Below are positions 31,000 through 32,014 of a stretch of 32,014 nt of DNA, piece by piece. This DNA comes from Geminocystis sp050753365 (lineage in GTDB: Bacteria; Cyanobacteriota; Cyanobacteriia; Cyanobacteriales; Cyanobacteriaceae), in the NCBI RefSeq assembly GCF_050753365.1, contig NZ_JBLZFY010000047.1:1-32014 (forward strand), in the 5' to 3' direction. Every line of letters begins with the position of its first letter. Position 1 is the stretch's first letter. Under the pieces are notes generated by a model, which did not search any database, had not been told where the DNA came from, and was given only the letters and a program-made list of their open reading frames with translations. Position numbers and translations under genes: made by a program.

Positions 31000-31683
31000 T
31001 TACCATACTTGGGGCTTAAATTCTTTCGTATTCGTAATAGTCATATTCTCCCCACTTTGAGCTAAAACAAATAAACCCTTACTATAAGCATAATTTGCTA
31101 CCTCATCACTGACAACCATGGCCGCTACAGCACCATAAGCCTTCATATTTTGATAACGGGGCATAAATTTTTTAAATTTACTTAAACGCTCTAAATGTTC
31201 ATCCACATCTCTCTGAGTTAATTTACTTTTCACCTCCACTAATACCACTTCTGTATCATTAACCACCAATAAATCGACTTCTAAACCACCATCAACCCTT
31301 TTTACAGATACATCAGAGTGTAATTCATGAACATCAATACCTCTTTCTCGAAATAACTCCACCGCCGATGGGCGCACTTGCCACTCGACAAACTCCCCTA
31401 AACGATTACCTAATTTACCGATTTGTTCGCTAACTTGCTTGATTTGTCGATCTGTTTTTCGAGATTGTTCTTTCAAAATACGTTCTGTTTCTTGAAAACG
31501 TCTTTCTGTTTTCAAAGATTGTTCTTTCAAAACACGTTCTGTTTCTTGAAAACGTCTTTCTGTTTCCAAAGATTGTTCTTTCAAAACACGCTCTGTTTCC
31601 TGAAAACGTCTTTCTGTTTCTTTTTGAGCCTGTACTAATTCTCTTAGTAGTTGCCAAACATCATCTGCTGTTGTTGTCATCAT
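31000..31683 (-). CDS. coiled-coil protein with PD-(D/E)XK domain (DUF3782-like)
   Basis: 227 residues. Residues 22-80 contain three 18-residue repeats of the type ETERRFQETERVLKEQSL, forming a coiled coil; residues about 95-227 form a nuclease-like domain with D137 (LEVDLLVV), E150 and K152 (LVEVKSK), the PD-(D/E)XK core. This is the DUF3782 architecture common in cyanobacteria and archaea. The DNA of the repeats is a 54-bp minisatellite (about 31458-31624). Enzyme activity and substrate are not established. Two consecutive ATGs could serve as start. Confidence 0.82.
   Translation of the reverse strand: MMTTTADDVWQLLRELVQAQKETERRFQETERVLKEQSLETERRFQETERVLKEQSLKTERRFQETERILKEQSRKTDRQIKQVSEQIGKLGNRLGEFVEWQVRPSAVELFRERGIDVHELHSDVSVKRVDGGLEVDLLVVNDTEVVLVEVKSKLTQRDVDEHLERLSKFKKFMPRYQNMKAYGAVAAMVVSDEVANYAYSKGLFVLAQSGENMTITNTKEFKPQVW
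31458..31624 (-). repeat. 54-bp coding minisatellite, about three units
   Basis: Three near-identical units encode the heptad-like 18-residue repeat of the DUF3782-like protein. The in-frame 54-bp period allows repeat gain or loss without frameshift, so coil length may vary between strains. The plus strand also shows an open but meaningless frame here. Confidence 0.85.
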
Positions 31684-31896
31684 CTCATTCTCTGTTAATC
31701 AATAAATCAATTATAGCTTTATCCTTTACCTTACAGACTTAGGCTCGATCGAATTCAAGTCATTAGTTTTTCTTATCATTGTCATAAATTATTTTATTCT
31801 GAGAAACCTTTACAATTCTTAATAAATTTGTCATTATATAAATGTGAGCAATCACAAATTTGTACCTCGAAAAATTTATAACGCAATCATAAGAAC

Positions 31897-32014
31897 ATGA
31901 CTACCACTTTACAACAACAACAGTCTTCCTCATGGGAGCAGTTTTGTCAGTGGATCACTTCTACCAACAACCGCTTATATGTAGGTTGGTTCGGTACTTT
32001 AATGATCCCTACCC
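31897..32014 (+). CDS. psbA: photosystem II D1 protein, 5' part only
   Basis: The first 39 codons, starting MTTTLQQQQSSSWEQFCQWI and continuing STNNRLYVGWFGTLMIPT, are the conserved N-terminus of D1, the reaction-centre core of photosystem II on the thylakoid membrane. The gene runs off the window. The 213-bp region upstream is AT-rich; TTTACA (31809) and TATATA (31835) might be promoter boxes but are 20 bp apart, so the promoter assignment is weak. No standard ribosome site is seen; AAGAAC precedes the ATG. Confidence 0.97.
   Translation, partial: MTTTLQQQQSSSWEQFCQWITSTNNRLYVGWFGTLMIPT

Noticed and set aside
31423..31638. Open plus-strand frame rich in Phe and Cys over the minisatellite
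   Set aside because: It is the antisense of the coiled-coil repeats of the minus-strand gene and has no family features.

Overview
The window is from a low-GC cyanobacterial chromosome. The evidence is the start of psbA (photosystem II D1) at the right edge, a phylloquinone-type MenG/UbiE methyltransferase, cyanobacterial families (DUF4327, DUF4168, a lumenal-type pentapeptide protein, Uma2/DUF820), at least five exact HIP1 octamers (GCGATCGC at 4460, 4890, 10746, 21009 and 25479), a high density of shorter CGATCG cores, and heptanucleotide tandem repeats. AT-rich code and gene content suggest a Cyanobacterium/Geminocystis-like unicellular lineage, but the genus is inference.

Layout. 1-2.9 kb: recN (-), then a toxin-antitoxin locus with two different antitoxin-type genes in front of one PIN toxin. 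2.9-5.8 kb: a possible self-contained system, in which an HTH regulator (+) diverges from two small paralogous glycine-rich membrane proteins and a fused ABC ATPase-permease (-). 5.9-8.7 kb: a Uma2 nuclease-fold protein, nth, tRNA-Gly(UCC), rpmA and rplU (with a consensus promoter and a hairpin leader), and an unrecognised small gene. 8.9-16 kb: mostly core genes: acs, a PIN toxin-antitoxin pair, a DUF445 membrane protein, menG/ubiE, a DUF4327 gene with a structured leader, lepB and an alpha/beta hydrolase. 16-20.6 kb: a 4.5-kb accessory segment holding a 1018-residue secreted-type protein (HExxH, RTX, von Willebrand A, cadherin-like and FRFQN repeats) and a membrane-anchored partner. It is bounded by a 49-bp duplication of the end of the hydrolase gene. 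20.8-25.5 kb: ahcY, a pentapeptide protein, a broken Rpn/DUF4351-like remnant, a DUF4168 protein, an MFS transporter and an FHA protein. 25.7-31.7 kb: an accessory run with a divergent RecJ/DHH-like protein, a VapBC-like pair, a DUF790 (Bax1-like) nuclease, a decayed NB-ARC ATPase, a DUF6888/DUF6887-like pair and a coiled-coil PD-(D/E)XK protein. psbA begins at 31897.

The core genes serve DNA repair (recN, nth), translation (rplU, rpmA, tRNA-Gly), acetate activation (acs), the methyl cycle (ahcY), quinone synthesis (menG), protein export (lepB) and photosynthesis (psbA). Accessory modules are slotted between them. Two of these (after acs and after the hydrolase) are followed by a second copy of the preceding gene's 3' end, suggesting that 3' ends of core genes are preferred landing or recombination points. 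No transposase, integrase or CRISPR array is visible.
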